In this document: piece after piece, positions 27,233-36,868 of the stretch
Numbering within the stretch: the stretch's first letter is position 1
How the letters are laid out: every line of letters begins with the position of its first letter
Origin: Paenibacillus castaneae
GTDB taxonomy: Bacteria > Bacillota > Bacilli > Paenibacillales > Paenibacillaceae
NCBI RefSeq assembly: GCF_002884445.1
Contig: NZ_KZ614144.1
Location: 2,184,290 to 2,248,289, forward strand
Direction: 5' to 3'
Length of the DNA stretch: 64,000 bases
Translations under genes and position numbers: made by a program
The notes under the pieces: generated by a model
Database searches by the model: none
Seen by the model: the letters and a program-made list of their open reading frames with translations, nothing else
What the model was told of the DNA's origin: nothing

Positions 27233-27895
27233 ATGTTTATGAAACCTATGCTTATGCTGGAGTACGAGCAGCCTTTCGATGATGAAGGTTATTTATTCGA
27301 GCCAATGATTGACGGGCACCGGCTGCAGCTATCTTTTATCGGAAATAAAGCAGCTTTATATACAAGACATTGTAATGACGTCACTCGGCAATATCCGGAA
27401 TTACATAATGTCCCCTTGACGGAGTCTGCAGATATCGTATTAGACGGCGAGGTTGCCTATATGAATCCTGATACGGGAGCGATACAATTTCAAAAGCTGA
27501 TTGAGCGTTACAAAATGAAAAAAACATCGCGCATTCGCGATGCCAGAGCGGTGATGCCGGTCTGTTATTTTGTTTTTGATATTCTCTATTATAATGGAAT
27601 GGATATGCGGACTACACCGCTGCTTGAACGAAAGAAGCTGCTGGACACGATATTGGAGGAAAACGCTTATTTCAAGAAGCTGCAATACGTCGAAGGAAAA
27701 GGAATGGCATTATTTGATATAGTGAAGCGATTTGAGCTCGAAGGTGTCTCCTGCAAACGCTCGGACAGTTTATATATTGAAGGAAAAACGGCCAACTGGT
27801 TAAAAGTTAAAAATAAGGATTATGCCTATTTACGCGGTACCGACACTTCTGAAGAGGCGAAGATTGCAAAATCGGCTATACAGCTTTTTAGCTAA
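27233..27895 (+). CDS. ATP-dependent DNA ligase-like adenylation domain, nucleophilic lysine replaced by Met
   Basis: A 220-aa protein made up almost wholly of a nucleotidyltransferase (adenylation) domain of LigD/LigB-type ligases. Visible motifs are III (LDGEVAY, ~70-76), IIIa (VFDILYYNG, ~114-122), IV (EGVSCKR, 170-176) and V (WLKVKN, 189-194). Motif I, normally E-x-K-x-D-G-x-R, reads EPMIDGHR (23-30): the lysine that takes the AMP is methionine 25 (codon ATG at 27305). There is no OB-fold domain after motif V. ATG 27233 was chosen because AGAGGAG lies 9 nt upstream. It is divergent from the spore SASP gene. Without the lysine, ligation by the usual mechanism is unlikely; it may bind DNA ends or nucleotides only. 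Confidence 0.8.
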   Translation: MFMKPMLMLEYEQPFDDEGYLFEPMIDGHRLQLSFIGNKAALYTRHCNDVTRQYPELHNVPLTESADIVLDGEVAYMNPDTGAIQFQKLIERYKMKKTSRIRDARAVMPVCYFVFDILYYNGMDMRTTPLLERKKLLDTILEENAYFKKLQYVEGKGMALFDIVKRFELEGVSCKRSDSLYIEGKTANWLKVKNKDYAYLRGTDTSEEAKIAKSAIQLFS

Positions 27896-27990
27896 CGTGG
27901 ATGTAAACCCTATTGTTAATGAACTTTTGATAACTTATTAATATATATATTAATTTAATGGGAATATTGAAAAGGGGAAGGTTATTCAAA

Positions 27991-28029
27991 AAGGATGGAA
28001 TCAGAAGCCACTGATTCCGTCCTTTTTTT
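27991..28029 (+). terminator. Rho-independent terminator after ligase-like gene
   Basis: AAGGATGGAATCAG (27991-28004) pairs with CTGATTCCGTCCTT (28011-28024), followed by a T-run to 28029. Confidence 0.8.
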
Positions 28030-28040
28030 CGTTTTTACTA

Positions 28041-28070
28041 TTGACTATTTGTAGAAATGGTCGGTACAAT
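28041..28070 (+). promoter_or_regulatory. Putative promoter of SLH-arabinanase gene
   Basis: TTGACT (28041-28046), an 18-nt spacer and TACAAT (28065-28070) resemble a sigma-A promoter about 220 nt before the start codon. Downstream, CATTAATGATAATT (28082-28095) and AATTATTGTTAATG (28116-28129) form an imperfect inverted repeat that could bind a regulator. The rest of 27896-28288 shows no gene. Confidence 0.5.
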
Positions 28071-28171
28071 ATAATCGTTAACATTAATGATAATTGGTTA
28101 ATAAAAACATTCTCTAATTATTGTTAATGTCTAAGGTTAAAGCTTGATAGACAGAAGCTAATGGACAGAAA

Positions 28172-28185
28172 TGAAAGCGCTTTTT
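28172..28185 (+). promoter_or_regulatory. cre-like site upstream of SLH-arabinanase gene
   Basis: TGAAAGCGCTTTTT matches the cre consensus at 12 of 14 positions and lies in the leader, about 100 nt before the start codon. Confidence 0.45.
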
Positions 28186-28288
28186 TAATTAGGAGAGAAA
28201 AGAGAGGTGATAGCTTTTTATAAGGATAATGATTGAAAAAGCAATGACATATGAGGTTAACAGATCAAATAGGAGGGAATGAACCAAA

Positions 28289-31200
28289 ATGAATAAAAAG
28301 CTGTATAAATGTTTAGCTATTATTCTAATTTTCACGATGCTGTTGCCAGTGCAGCTGCTTGCCGCAGCCAGCAGTGATCATGGAGAGTCGAAGAACACAA
28401 GCGCAAGTGGAGGAACCATTCGTGCGAATTCCGATGTGAGCGGTCATTGGGCTGAGAAGGATTTCACAGCTTGGCAAGAGAAGGAGTTGATTACGGGCTA
28501 CGCTGATGGTTCATTTAAGCCGGATCAAGCTATTAATCGAGCAGAATTTGTGACCTTGGTTAATCGAGTGTTTAACTTTGTGGAGGAGAGCGAGATTTCA
28601 TTCGCAGACGTTCCCTCAACAAGCTATTTTTACCATGATATAAAGAAAGCGGTTGCAGCGGGCTACATAGCAGGCTACAACGACGGAACAGCTCGACCTA
28701 AGGAACCGATCAGCCGTCAAGAGGCTGCGGTTATTTTGTATAGAGTATTTCATTTGAACAGCAAGGCAGCCGGAAACAGTAGTCTCACAGATATTGCCAG
28801 CTTGCCGGAGTGGAGCAAGACGGCCGTTCAGACCATTGTTGCCGAAGGATATGTGAACGGCTACAAGGATCAAACCTTTAAAGCGAGCAAAAACATTACT
28901 AGAGCGGAAGCCATTCGCATGATGAACAATATTTCTGGTGAAATTCTAACAAAGGAAGGCACTTATACGAATGTGTCAGCTCGGAATATAGTCATTAATA
29001 AAGCGAATATTACGTTGAAGGACACACAGATTGAAGGAGATTTGTACTTAACAGAGGGAATAGTAGAAGGCGATATTATTCTTGACAATATAACGGTGAA
29101 AGGCATGCTGCATGTATATGGCGGAGGTGAGAACAGCATCACCATTCGTAATTCTAATATTGCAGATGCAATCGTTGATAAGAAAAACGGCAAGCTTCGC
29201 ATCGTGACAAGCGGCAGTACCAGTGTACTTCGTGTAATCGTGAAGTCTGGAGTAAAGCTGGAAGAGGATATGGCTATTACTGGAGCGGGATTTGGAACGG
29301 TTGTTATTGACGAGGGTGCTGCTCCCCATATAACCGTCGAATTGTCCGGCAGCTTCGACCAGGTTGAGGTGCGTTCACTCGGAGCTCCTGCTATCAAGAT
29401 ACTGAAAGGCATCATTAGTAAAATGATTTTGCAGCAGCTGGCAGCTCTGCATGTGGATGGGGCTGCAGAAATCAAAGATATCATTTTATCGTTTGATGGG
29501 AAGATCAAAATTACAGGCAGCGGAAAGGTGCAAAGCGATTCCAAAAACGGTGCAAAGATAGAACGCGATACGGCTCCATCTGGCGGGTCTTCTTCGAATA
29601 CAGCGCCAACACCAACACCATCAGCAGAGCCCGTTTTTAAAAATGTAAGCGTACATGATCCATCTGTCATTAAAGTAGATGGCACTTATTACGTATTTGG
29701 ATCTCATTTGGCAGCGGCCAAAACAGATGATTTAATGAGCTGGACGCTTATTGATTCCGGTGTTACGGATACGAATAAATTGTTTAAAAGTGCGGAAAGC
29801 AACGTGAAGAAGGAGCTGGCAGAAGCGCTTCAATGGGCGGAGAGCGATACGCTCTGGGCAGCGGATGTTATACAGCTCGCGGATGGGAAATTTTATATGT
29901 ATTATAACGCATGTAAGGGTGACCAACCGCTTTCAGCCATGGGAGTGGGGGTGGCCGACAACATTGAAGGTCCTTATGTGAATAAGGGAATATTCTTGAA
30001 ATCTGGTGGCAGCACACCAGGCTATGATGGAACCAAACAGCCAAATGTAGTGGACCCTGATGCCTTTTTTGATAAGGAAGGTAAGCTTTGGATGGTGTAT
30101 GGTTCATATTCCGGCGGTATTTTCATTCTGGAGATGAATCCGATTACCGGCTTTCCACTTGAAGGTCAAGGCTATGGCAAGCGGCTGATGGGTAATAATC
30201 ATAGCCGAATTGAAGCTCCATATATTGAATTCAATCCAACAAACAACTATTATTATCTGTTCGTCACGTTCGGAGGACTGGGTGCGGATGGCGGCTACAA
30301 TATGAGAGTGGCCCGCTCGCTTAGCCCAGACGGACCTTATGTGGATTATGAAGGTCAAGATATGATTGCTGCACATGGTGCTGCAGGATCGTTTTTTGAT
30401 GATCAATCGATCGAGCCTTATGGCGTCAAGCTATTCGGAAATTTCTTATACAGCAATTTAAATGGTGAAGCGGATTTCCCAACCTATGGCTATGTTTCAC
30501 CTGGGCATAACTCAACTTATTTCGATGATGCGACAGGCAAGTGGTTCAATATTTTTCACAGCCGTTTTCCTTTCAGAGGGGAAGCTCATGAGGTTCGTGT
30601 ACATCAAATGTTTATGAATCAAGATGGCTGGCCAGTTGTGGCTCCGCATCGGTATGCGGGCGAGACCATTGCTCAAGTTTCTGCAAGTGATATAGTTGGC
30701 GTTTATCAATATATTAACCATGGCAAAGACATCACGAAGGACATCAAGTCCTCACAGTTTGTTAAGCTGCTTGCAGACGGTACTATTTCCGGTTCCGTAA
30801 CAGGAACTTGGAAGCTGGAGGATGATTATTTTGCCAAGCTTGTTGTTGACGAAGTTGTAGGCGGCATCGCTGTACAAACCGTTTATAAGGGTGTATTTAT
30901 TCGTCAATGGGACCCTACTCGTGAAGCTTATGTTATGGCATTCACCGTCATGTCTGGGAAAGGCATTGCCGTCTGGGGCAGTCAATTCGAGCCATTAACA
31001 GATCAACAGATGGCTGCTAATGCTGTTGCTTTATTAACGCTAGGCAATACGAAACGCATTTATCAAGATGTAATTCTTCCGACAAAAGCGGCTAATAATT
31101 GGCCAATTACATGGGAGTCCTCAAATGCTGCTGTTGTTTCGGCAAGCGGAGTTGTTACACGGCCAGCTGCTGGCTCAGGCAATATTGCCGTGCAATTAAC

Positions 31201-33679
31201 TGCAACCATTACAATTGGAGAAGAGAAGGCAAGCAAAGTATTCACATTAATGGTTCAGCAGGAACCGGATAAGAATAAACCTCTAGAGGATGGATTAATT
31301 GCACAGTATGATTTTGAAAATAATTTAGAGGAGCTTACTGGCAATGCAGCAGCCGGCACAGTGACAGGTAATAGAATAAATAATATTGGCGGAGAGATTA
31401 CTTATGCTCCAGGGGCGACCGGAAAGGGCAAGGCTGCCAGCTTTAATGGGGAATCAGGTGTACTGCTGCCTAATGGATTGATTTCGACAAATAACTATTC
31501 CGTATCCATGTGGTTAAAGCCTTCTGAAGCTACACCATTTACGACTACCTTTTTTGGAGCCAAATCAGAGTCGAGCTGGATTAGCTTGGTACCTAGAGGG
31601 CCTGGCGATACGCAATATTCAATGCTGTGGTCAGGAGAAGCGTGGTACGATGCAACGACGCGTACACAAATAGCTGTCGATAAGTGGACTCATGTTGCAT
31701 TCACAGTCGAGGACGGTTCGGTTAAGGTATATCTGAACGGTGTTCTCAAGTATGAAGGCACAGGATTTCCGAATATTTTCACGGATGAGAATGGTGTTTT
31801 TGGTCTTGGAGTGAATTATTGGAATGCGCCGTATAAAGGCTTGATTGATGAGCTGCGAGTTTATGACGTGGTATTGAATGCAGAAAAGATTAACTGGCTG
31901 GTCCATGGCGAACCGGATTTATCCGTGCTTGTCTCCAAAATTCAATTAGACACCTCATCTAAGGATTTGGCGAAGGATACCTTCTTTACGCCTAAGCTTA
32001 CTATTCTTCCTGAAAATGCTGGAAACAAATCAGTTGTTTGGACTTCAGAAGACACAAGCATTGCTATTGTAAATGCATCAACAGGTCAAGTTAAAGGTAT
32101 AGGAATTGGTTCTACAACGATCACCGCAACTGCAGCAGATAGTGGGCAAGTGACAGTGTCCTATAGGATTAATGTCAATGATGGATTAGTCGCTCACTAT
32201 GCTTTCGAGAATAATCTATCAGACACATTGAATCGTGTAGGCGCTGGTAGCGTAACAGGCGACCGAATTGATAAAGCAGGCGGTACGATTTCTTATGGCC
32301 CTGGCATCACTGGCGATGCAGCCGTATTTAATGGCTTTTCAGGCATCCGTCTTCCGGATGGATTAATTGATGGAGAGGTTTATTCTGTATCCATGTGGCT
32401 TAATCCGACAGAAGCGAATGATTATTCGACGACATTCTTCGGAGCTAGAACAACGGACAGCTGGATTAGCTTTGTTCCAAGAGGCCCAGGGTCAATTACC
32501 ATGCTTTGGTCTGGTACGGACTGGTATGACGGGAACACAGGTATGAAAATAAGTATCGGCAAATGGACGCATGTCGTGTTCACGGTTGATCATGGTACGG
32601 TCAAGATTTATATAAACGGTGTGCTAAAGTTTTCGGGTACTAAATTTCCAAATGTATTTACAAATAAAAATGCCGTATTCGGATTAGGAGTAAATTACTG
32701 GGATAAACCATTTGTTGGAATGATGGATGAATTGAAGATTTACAGCAAGGTGCTCACGCCAGAGCAGATAGCCCTGCAATTCGAGCAAACCAACATGATT
32801 ATATTGAATGTACAATCAAAATCACTTGTTGTTGGTGAAGAAGTTAGCTTAACCGCAAATCGAAATGTTGTCTGGAGCTCAAGCGATGAATCAGTGGCAG
32901 TGGTGAATGCTTCTGGAGTCGTTACGGCAGTAGCTGCCGGAACTGCAACCATTACTTCCGTTTCCAGCACTGATGCTGCTATAAAGGCTGCTGCAACAAT
33001 TACAGTCACAGCATCTGCACCCGAATTCAATGAGTTAGACGGCCTACTCGTGAAGCTGGATTTCAACGGTAATGTTAAGGATAGCAGCGGGAACGGTCAT
33101 GATGCGGCTATCAAAAACGGGCGAGTGGAATACGTGGATGGACGTACTTCTGGTGAGAAAGCTGCACAGTTTTTGAAAGCCACAGGAGGGTCACCATTTG
33201 ATAATATTCCAGTCGTATTGCCTCAAAATTTAATTAATGGCGATCAAGCCTATACCGTTGCTGCTTGGGTGAAGTGGAATGGGACTGTAGAAGGCTGGTC
33301 ACAAGCATGGTCGAGTATTTATTTCAGTGATACTTTTGTATCGGCGGATAATCTATTAAACTATTATTTGAATTTTGGATTAATTGATTCGACTAAATTG
33401 TTTATTGGTAGTCCATTGGCGACCTCCAGCAATCAACTGCCAGTTGGAGTTTGGACGCATGTAGCCATGACTGTAACACCCGGCGGCAAGACAACGGTTT
33501 ATTTAAATGGTGTCGAGGCCGCGCAAGTGAATTCCAATGTTAGAACGACGCAAGGCTTTAATGAGCACTTTATAGGCGGAAACTTCTGGGATCAAAACTT
33601 TAATGGTGCAATGGATGAGTTCCGTATGTACGGTAAAGCGTTAACTGCGGAAGAGATTGCGATTCTAGCTGGGGTGTAG
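28289..33679 (+). CDS. Giant SLH-anchored GH43 endo-arabinanase with LamG and Ig-like modules
   Basis: A 1796-aa surface protein. In order: signal peptide (1-26); three SLH repeats (~50-215, with INRAE, ISRQE and ITRAE motifs) that bind secondary cell-wall polymer; a beta-solenoid-like region (~220-430); a Thr/Pro linker; a GH43 five-blade propeller (~450-800) with general-base D457 in HDPSV and acid E642 in SRIEAPYIEF; the C-terminal beta-barrel typical of AbnB-type arabinanases (~805-905); an atypical Ig domain; LamG 1 (~1000-1205); Ig/BIG2; LamG 2 (~1297-1495); BIG2; LamG 3 (~1585-1796). LamG 1 and 2 are close duplicates. AGGAGGG precedes the ATG. It should attack arabinan at the cell wall, feeding the GH51 enzyme at 45796. 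Family is sure; exact substrate is inferred. Confidence 0.9.
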   Translation: MNKKLYKCLAIILIFTMLLPVQLLAAASSDHGESKNTSASGGTIRANSDVSGHWAEKDFTAWQEKELITGYADGSFKPDQAINRAEFVTLVNRVFNFVEESEISFADVPSTSYFYHDIKKAVAAGYIAGYNDGTARPKEPISRQEAAVILYRVFHLNSKAAGNSSLTDIASLPEWSKTAVQTIVAEGYVNGYKDQTFKASKNITRAEAIRMMNNISGEILTKEGTYTNVSARNIVINKANITLKDTQIEGDLYLTEGIVEGDIILDNITVKGMLHVYGGGENSITIRNSNIADAIVDKKNGKLRIVTSGSTSVLRVIVKSGVKLEEDMAITGAGFGTVVIDEGAAPHITVELSGSFDQVEVRSLGAPAIKILKGIISKMILQQLAALHVDGAAEIKDIILSFDGKIKITGSGKVQSDSKNGAKIERDTAPSGGSSSNTAPTPTPSAEPVFKNVSVHDPSVIKVDGTYYVFGSHLAAAKTDDLMSWTLIDSGVTDTNKLFKSAESNVKKELAEALQWAESDTLWAADVIQLADGKFYMYYNACKGDQPLSAMGVGVADNIEGPYVNKGIFLKSGGSTPGYDGTKQPNVVDPDAFFDKEGKLWMVYGSYSGGIFILEMNPITGFPLEGQGYGKRLMGNNHSRIEAPYIEFNPTNNYYYLFVTFGGLGADGGYNMRVARSLSPDGPYVDYEGQDMIAAHGAAGSFFDDQSIEPYGVKLFGNFLYSNLNGEADFPTYGYVSPGHNSTYFDDATGKWFNIFHSRFPFRGEAHEVRVHQMFMNQDGWPVVAPHRYAGETIAQVSASDIVGVYQYINHGKDITKDIKSSQFVKLLADGTISGSVTGTWKLEDDYFAKLVVDEVVGGIAVQTVYKGVFIRQWDPTREAYVMAFTVMSGKGIAVWGSQFEPLTDQQMAANAVALLTLGNTKRIYQDVILPTKAANNWPITWESSNAAVVSASGVVTRPAAGSGNIAVQLTATITIGEEKASKVFTLMVQQEPDKNKPLEDGLIAQYDFENNLEELTGNAAAGTVTGNRINNIGGEITYAPGATGKGKAASFNGESGVLLPNGLISTNNYSVSMWLKPSEATPFTTTFFGAKSESSWISLVPRGPGDTQYSMLWSGEAWYDATTRTQIAVDKWTHVAFTVEDGSVKVYLNGVLKYEGTGFPNIFTDENGVFGLGVNYWNAPYKGLIDELRVYDVVLNAEKINWLVHGEPDLSVLVSKIQLDTSSKDLAKDTFFTPKLTILPENAGNKSVVWTSEDTSIAIVNASTGQVKGIGIGSTTITATAADSGQVTVSYRINVNDGLVAHYAFENNLSDTLNRVGAGSVTGDRIDKAGGTISYGPGITGDAAVFNGFSGIRLPDGLIDGEVYSVSMWLNPTEANDYSTTFFGARTTDSWISFVPRGPGSITMLWSGTDWYDGNTGMKISIGKWTHVVFTVDHGTVKIYINGVLKFSGTKFPNVFTNKNAVFGLGVNYWDKPFVGMMDELKIYSKVLTPEQIALQFEQTNMIILNVQSKSLVVGEEVSLTANRNVVWSSSDESVAVVNASGVVTAVAAGTATITSVSSTDAAIKAAATITVTASAPEFNELDGLLVKLDFNGNVKDSSGNGHDAAIKNGRVEYVDGRTSGEKAAQFLKATGGSPFDNIPVVLPQNLINGDQAYTVAAWVKWNGTVEGWSQAWSSIYFSDTFVSADNLLNYYLNFGLIDSTKLFIGSPLATSSNQLPVGVWTHVAMTVTPGGKTTVYLNGVEAAQVNSNVRTTQGFNEHFIGGNFWDQNFNGAMDEFRMYGKALTAEEIAILAGV

Positions 33680-33733
33680 GTAAAATATTAACCAAAGCAT
33701 GATGGTTAGCGCTGTAGTTGTTTATTAAAAAAG

Positions 33734-33771
33734 CAAACAAGAACCCTTCCAATTGGAGGGGTTCTTGTTTG
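33734..33771 (+). terminator. Rho-independent terminator after SLH-arabinanase
   Basis: CAAACAAGAACCCTTCC (33734-33750) pairs with GGAGGGGTTCTTGTTTG (33755-33771), followed by TATTTCT. The rest of the 417-bp gap 33680-34096 holds only this and the next terminator. Confidence 0.8.
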
Positions 33772-34046
33772 TATTTCTGAGGATAACGTGGTTTGCTCTT
33801 GAATAGGAGATAAAAATAAAAAAATATATTGCTCACCATTTAACTGTGATGGCAATCATTCGAAGGAGAGGGTTAGTGGAGGTTGAAGAAGCGAGTCGAA
33901 GGCGGAAAAGAGCTGTTTCCTGTTCGTGGTGAATATCCAAATGTTTCATATTTTCTTCTTGTGTTTAAGAAAATAGTAGTAACGAACGGGCATCGGTATA
34001 AACTTGCTAGACGAGGGCACTAACCTTACTAGACCAACAAAACAAA

Positions 34047-34082
34047 AAGGATCTACCTCGCACATAGCGAAAGCAGATCCTT
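34047..34082 (-). terminator. Rho-independent terminator of NlpC/P60 gene
   Basis: AAGGATCT (34047-34054) and AGATCCTT (34075-34082) pair; on the minus strand the hairpin runs into TTTTTGTTTTG. Confidence 0.75.
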
Positions 34083-34096
34083 CTTCATAAAAATTT

Positions 34097-34579
34097 CTAG
34101 CTCAATACACGTCTTGCTGTTACGTATTTTTTCGCCCAGTAGCTGCTGCTAAGGCTGGTAATGGTTACACCTTGGCTTGCGCTATGTATGATTTTGTTAT
34201 TTCCTGCATACACAGCTACATGGCTGATTGACTTGCCATTAGTGTTGAAAAAAACAAGATCTCCCATGCTTAGTGATCCTTTAGCAACCTTTTTGCCTAC
34301 TGATGCTTGTGCAGCAGAAGTACGTGGAAGCTGTACATCTAGGCCCTTAAATAGAAATTGTGTGAATGATGAGCAATCAAATGCGTATGTAACGCCTGCA
34401 GGTGCACCAAATTGATAAGGTGTGCCGATATATTCTTTTCCAGTGTCAATTAATCCGATGGATGTTGGAGTTGCTGCGTGCGCTTTTTGCGCAAAAGAGC
34501 CAAAAGTGATGGACGATAGGACGATCGCGCTGCAAAGGCTTGCTTTGGCAATCGATTTGATTATGTTCGTTTTTCTCAT
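34097..34579 (-). CDS. Secreted NlpC/P60 (C40) peptidoglycan endopeptidase
   Basis: A 160-aa protein with a signal peptide ending at AHA|ATP (about residue 35) and a single NlpC/P60 domain. The catalytic triad is visible: C69 in FDCSSF, H120 in ISHVAVY, and H132 in IIHSAS. These enzymes cut gamma-D-Glu-diaminopimelate bonds of wall peptides during growth or lysis. There are no LysM or SH3 wall-binding modules, so it is a minimal version. The closest GGAGGG is about 14 nt upstream of the ATG, longer than usual; no better start exists in frame. Confidence 0.92.
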   Translation of the reverse strand: MRKTNIIKSIAKASLCSAIVLSSITFGSFAQKAHAATPTSIGLIDTGKEYIGTPYQFGAPAGVTYAFDCSSFTQFLFKGLDVQLPRTSAAQASVGKKVAKGSLSMGDLVFFNTNGKSISHVAVYAGNNKIIHSASQGVTITSLSSSYWAKKYVTARRVLS

Positions 34580-34746
34580 GCTGTTAGGATGTCCCTCCGC
34601 GTTTCGTTTAATGTATTATGACTATAACACATCCGAAACAGGGGGTTTTTGGCATATGAGAGCAAAAAGTTAGCTATATCAAAGCATTCAGGACATTATG
34701 AGAAAAAAATGAAAAAATCTTAATGAAAATAGGATTGCATCATTCA

Positions 34747-35727
34747 TTAAGGCATATTTACGCCTCTTGCGCTAATTAGGAGGGAATACCATTGGTCTCT
34801 CGTCATCAGCTCAGATTGCCGAACAGCATCCTGACAAGCGAGAATTCGCTTAGGATTTACAGTTCCGATAACAGGCTGGATACGAGCAGGATGCTTCATT
34901 AACCAAGCAAGAACAATCGCTTCAGGTGTTGTCTCATTCTCGTCCGCTATCTGCTTCACCAGCGCTGCTGTTTTGATTTCTGCTTCCGTAGCATTCTCCG
35001 TTACCTTCCCTGAAAATCTTCCTTGTGCAAGTGGCCCCCATGCCTGAATTTGAATATCTTCCATCTGCATGAATTCCATTAGACCTTCTGCGAAGTTATC
35101 CTTTAGACCTGCCTTCTGGTTAACATGTATCCCTTTATCAACCCAGTCGTGTCGAAGCAAGCTCATTTCCAACTGATTAACGACGATAGGATCAGGCAGT
35201 GAACGCTGCAGAAAGCGGATTTGTCCAGGGCTCATATTCGATACGCCAAAGTTTCGAACTTTGCCCGAAAGCTTCAGCTTCGTGAAAGCTTCCGCAATCT
35301 CATCTGGTTCCATAAGCGGATCTGGGCGATGCAGCAGCAACACGTCAAGATACTCGATACCCAATCTTTCCAGAATGCCGTCAACAGAAGGCAAAATATG
35401 CTCTTTCGAAAAGTCGAAGCGACCCGGTAATGTTCCGTCAGCCAGCTTTATTCCTACTTTAGATTGAATAACGATTTGCTCGCGAAGCTTTGGCTGGCTT
35501 TTGAGAACTTGTCCGAATACGGATTCAGCTTTGCCTCTTGTGTAAATGTCCGCGTGATCGTACATGGTAATGCCAATCGAAAGCGCAGCTTCCACTGCTT
35601 CTTCTGCTTGTCGAATATGATCAGCTGTAATGGCGTCTGCAAGATCCCAGCTTCCGCCTAGCCCCATACAGCCAAGTGCAAGACGGCTATTCGATATTCC
35701 TCGACGTTCTAGCGGCATCAATTTCAT
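34747..35727 (-). CDS. Aldo/keto reductase
   Basis: A 326-aa NAD(P)H-dependent (beta/alpha)8 oxidoreductase of the AKR superfamily. The catalytic tetrad is D57, Y62, K90 and H133, and the cofactor-binding part GVSNMSPGQI and PVIGTVNPKRI is conserved. GGAGG lies upstream of the ATG. It stands alone between divergent or separate units. Substrate is not predictable; YdhF-like reductases of this type act on small aldehydes and ketones. Confidence 0.92.
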   Translation of the reverse strand: MKLMPLERRGISNSRLALGCMGLGGSWDLADAITADHIRQAEEAVEAALSIGITMYDHADIYTRGKAESVFGQVLKSQPKLREQIVIQSKVGIKLADGTLPGRFDFSKEHILPSVDGILERLGIEYLDVLLLHRPDPLMEPDEIAEAFTKLKLSGKVRNFGVSNMSPGQIRFLQRSLPDPIVVNQLEMSLLRHDWVDKGIHVNQKAGLKDNFAEGLMEFMQMEDIQIQAWGPLAQGRFSGKVTENATEAEIKTAALVKQIADENETTPEAIVLAWLMKHPARIQPVIGTVNPKRILACQDAVRQSELMTRDQWYSLLISARGVNMP

Positions 35728-35944
35728 TGTCCATCAACCTCCGGATTAGTATTTAACTTGAATCGCCTCTATTATACCTTTCAATAACCAATGATATAAG
35801 CACTGAAAAAAAGTTCACTAACTACCCTTAAGCTGTTTATTGCTCTATTCTTAAAGCAGATATATTTGTTTCATTGCAAGCGTTTTATTTTAATGCTAGA
35901 TTTAAATTATCATTCGTTATTTAGTTAATAGGGAGGAATACCAA

Positions 35945-36724
35945 TTGGCTTTAATTACTTGTAACTTTTTTTCGGAATCCTTGGGACTCAGTACGTCTAT
36001 GACAGTTATTTTGCCGCAGCAAACAAGTTCACAAATTGGTTTGAATAATCGAAGCAGTCGAAAGCTGCATCCTACGCTTTATTTACTGCACGGCTTATCG
36101 GATGACGATACGATTTGGTCAAGAAGAACATCTATTGAACGATATGTAGCTGAGCTAGGCTTGGCAGTCGTTATGCCGAATGTGCATCAAAGCTTTTATA
36201 CAGATATGGAATATGGAAATAAGTATTGGACTTTTCTCTCGGAGGAGCTTCCGGCAATAGCACGATCCTTCTTTCCCTTATCAGACGCGCGCGAGGACAA
36301 TTTTGTTGCAGGCTTGTCGATGGGCGGCTATGGCGCATTCAAATGGGCACTTCGTCATCCAGACCGCTTTGCTGCTGCTGCAAGCTTGTCTGGGGCTCTT
36401 GATATGGCTAACCATGTTAATTCAAATCCGCATATGAACCCGCTGTTCCGGCTTATATATGGTGAGAAAGATATAACGGGCACGAATGAGGACTTGCTTC
36501 ATCTTGTTGCCGAGGGTGCTCAGACTGATTCGCCGAAGCCTTTACTATATCAATGCTGCGGAACAGAAGACTTTCTATATAATGATAATCTTGCTTTCCG
36601 TGATGCTTGTGCGCAATCGGGCTATCCGCTTACTTATGTGGAAGGACCGGGCAATCATGAATGGGGCTACTGGGACACGCATATTCAGGAGTTTCTCCGT
36701 TTCATTCCGTTAGTGAGAGAGTAA
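35945..36724 (+). CDS. Putative esterase (tributyrin-esterase / esterase-D fold)
   Basis: A 259-aa alpha/beta hydrolase of the putative-esterase family. The catalytic triad is S125 in GLSMGGYG, D209 in CGTEDFLY and H238 in [25 protein letters not shown] holds the oxyanion region. There is no signal peptide. The start is TTG 35945, supported by GGGAGG upstream. Relatives act as acetyl or feruloyl esterases; in this plant-polysaccharide context deacetylation of imported oligosaccharides is plausible but unproven. Confidence 0.88.
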   Translation: MALITCNFFSESLGLSTSMTVILPQQTSSQIGLNNRSSRKLHPTLYLLHGLSDDDTIWSRRTSIERYVAELGLAVVMPNVHQSFYTDMEYGNKYWTFLSEELPAIARSFFPLSDAREDNFVAGLSMGGYGAFKWALRHPDRFAAAASLSGALDMANHVNSNPHMNPLFRLIYGEKDITGTNEDLLHLVAEGAQTDSPKPLLYQCCGTEDFLYNDNLAFRDACAQSGYPLTYVEGPGNHEWGYWDTHIQEFLRFIPLVRE

Positions 36725-36765
36725 GTAGAAGTTCGCTAGTTAGATGATAATAGCTGCTCAACAGC

Positions 36766-36811
36766 AAATAGGTTATTTACTCTTCGTGTGAGAGTGGATA
36801 GCCTATTTTTG
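36766..36811 (+). terminator. Rho-independent terminator after esterase
   Basis: AAATAGG (36766-36772) pairs with CCTATTT (36802-36808), with additional inner pairing, and is followed by TTTG. Confidence 0.7.
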
Positions 36812-36868
36812 CGAGATGATATAGTGGCGGGTTTATTTGCTGCATTTGCTCACTTATGTAGATTCTGC

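Noticed and set aside
28963..29685. A 240-codon minus-strand open frame inside the SLH-arabinanase gene
   Set aside because: It lies fully within a well-supported plus-strand gene, has low-complexity Ser/Thr/Pro composition and no ribosome binding site.
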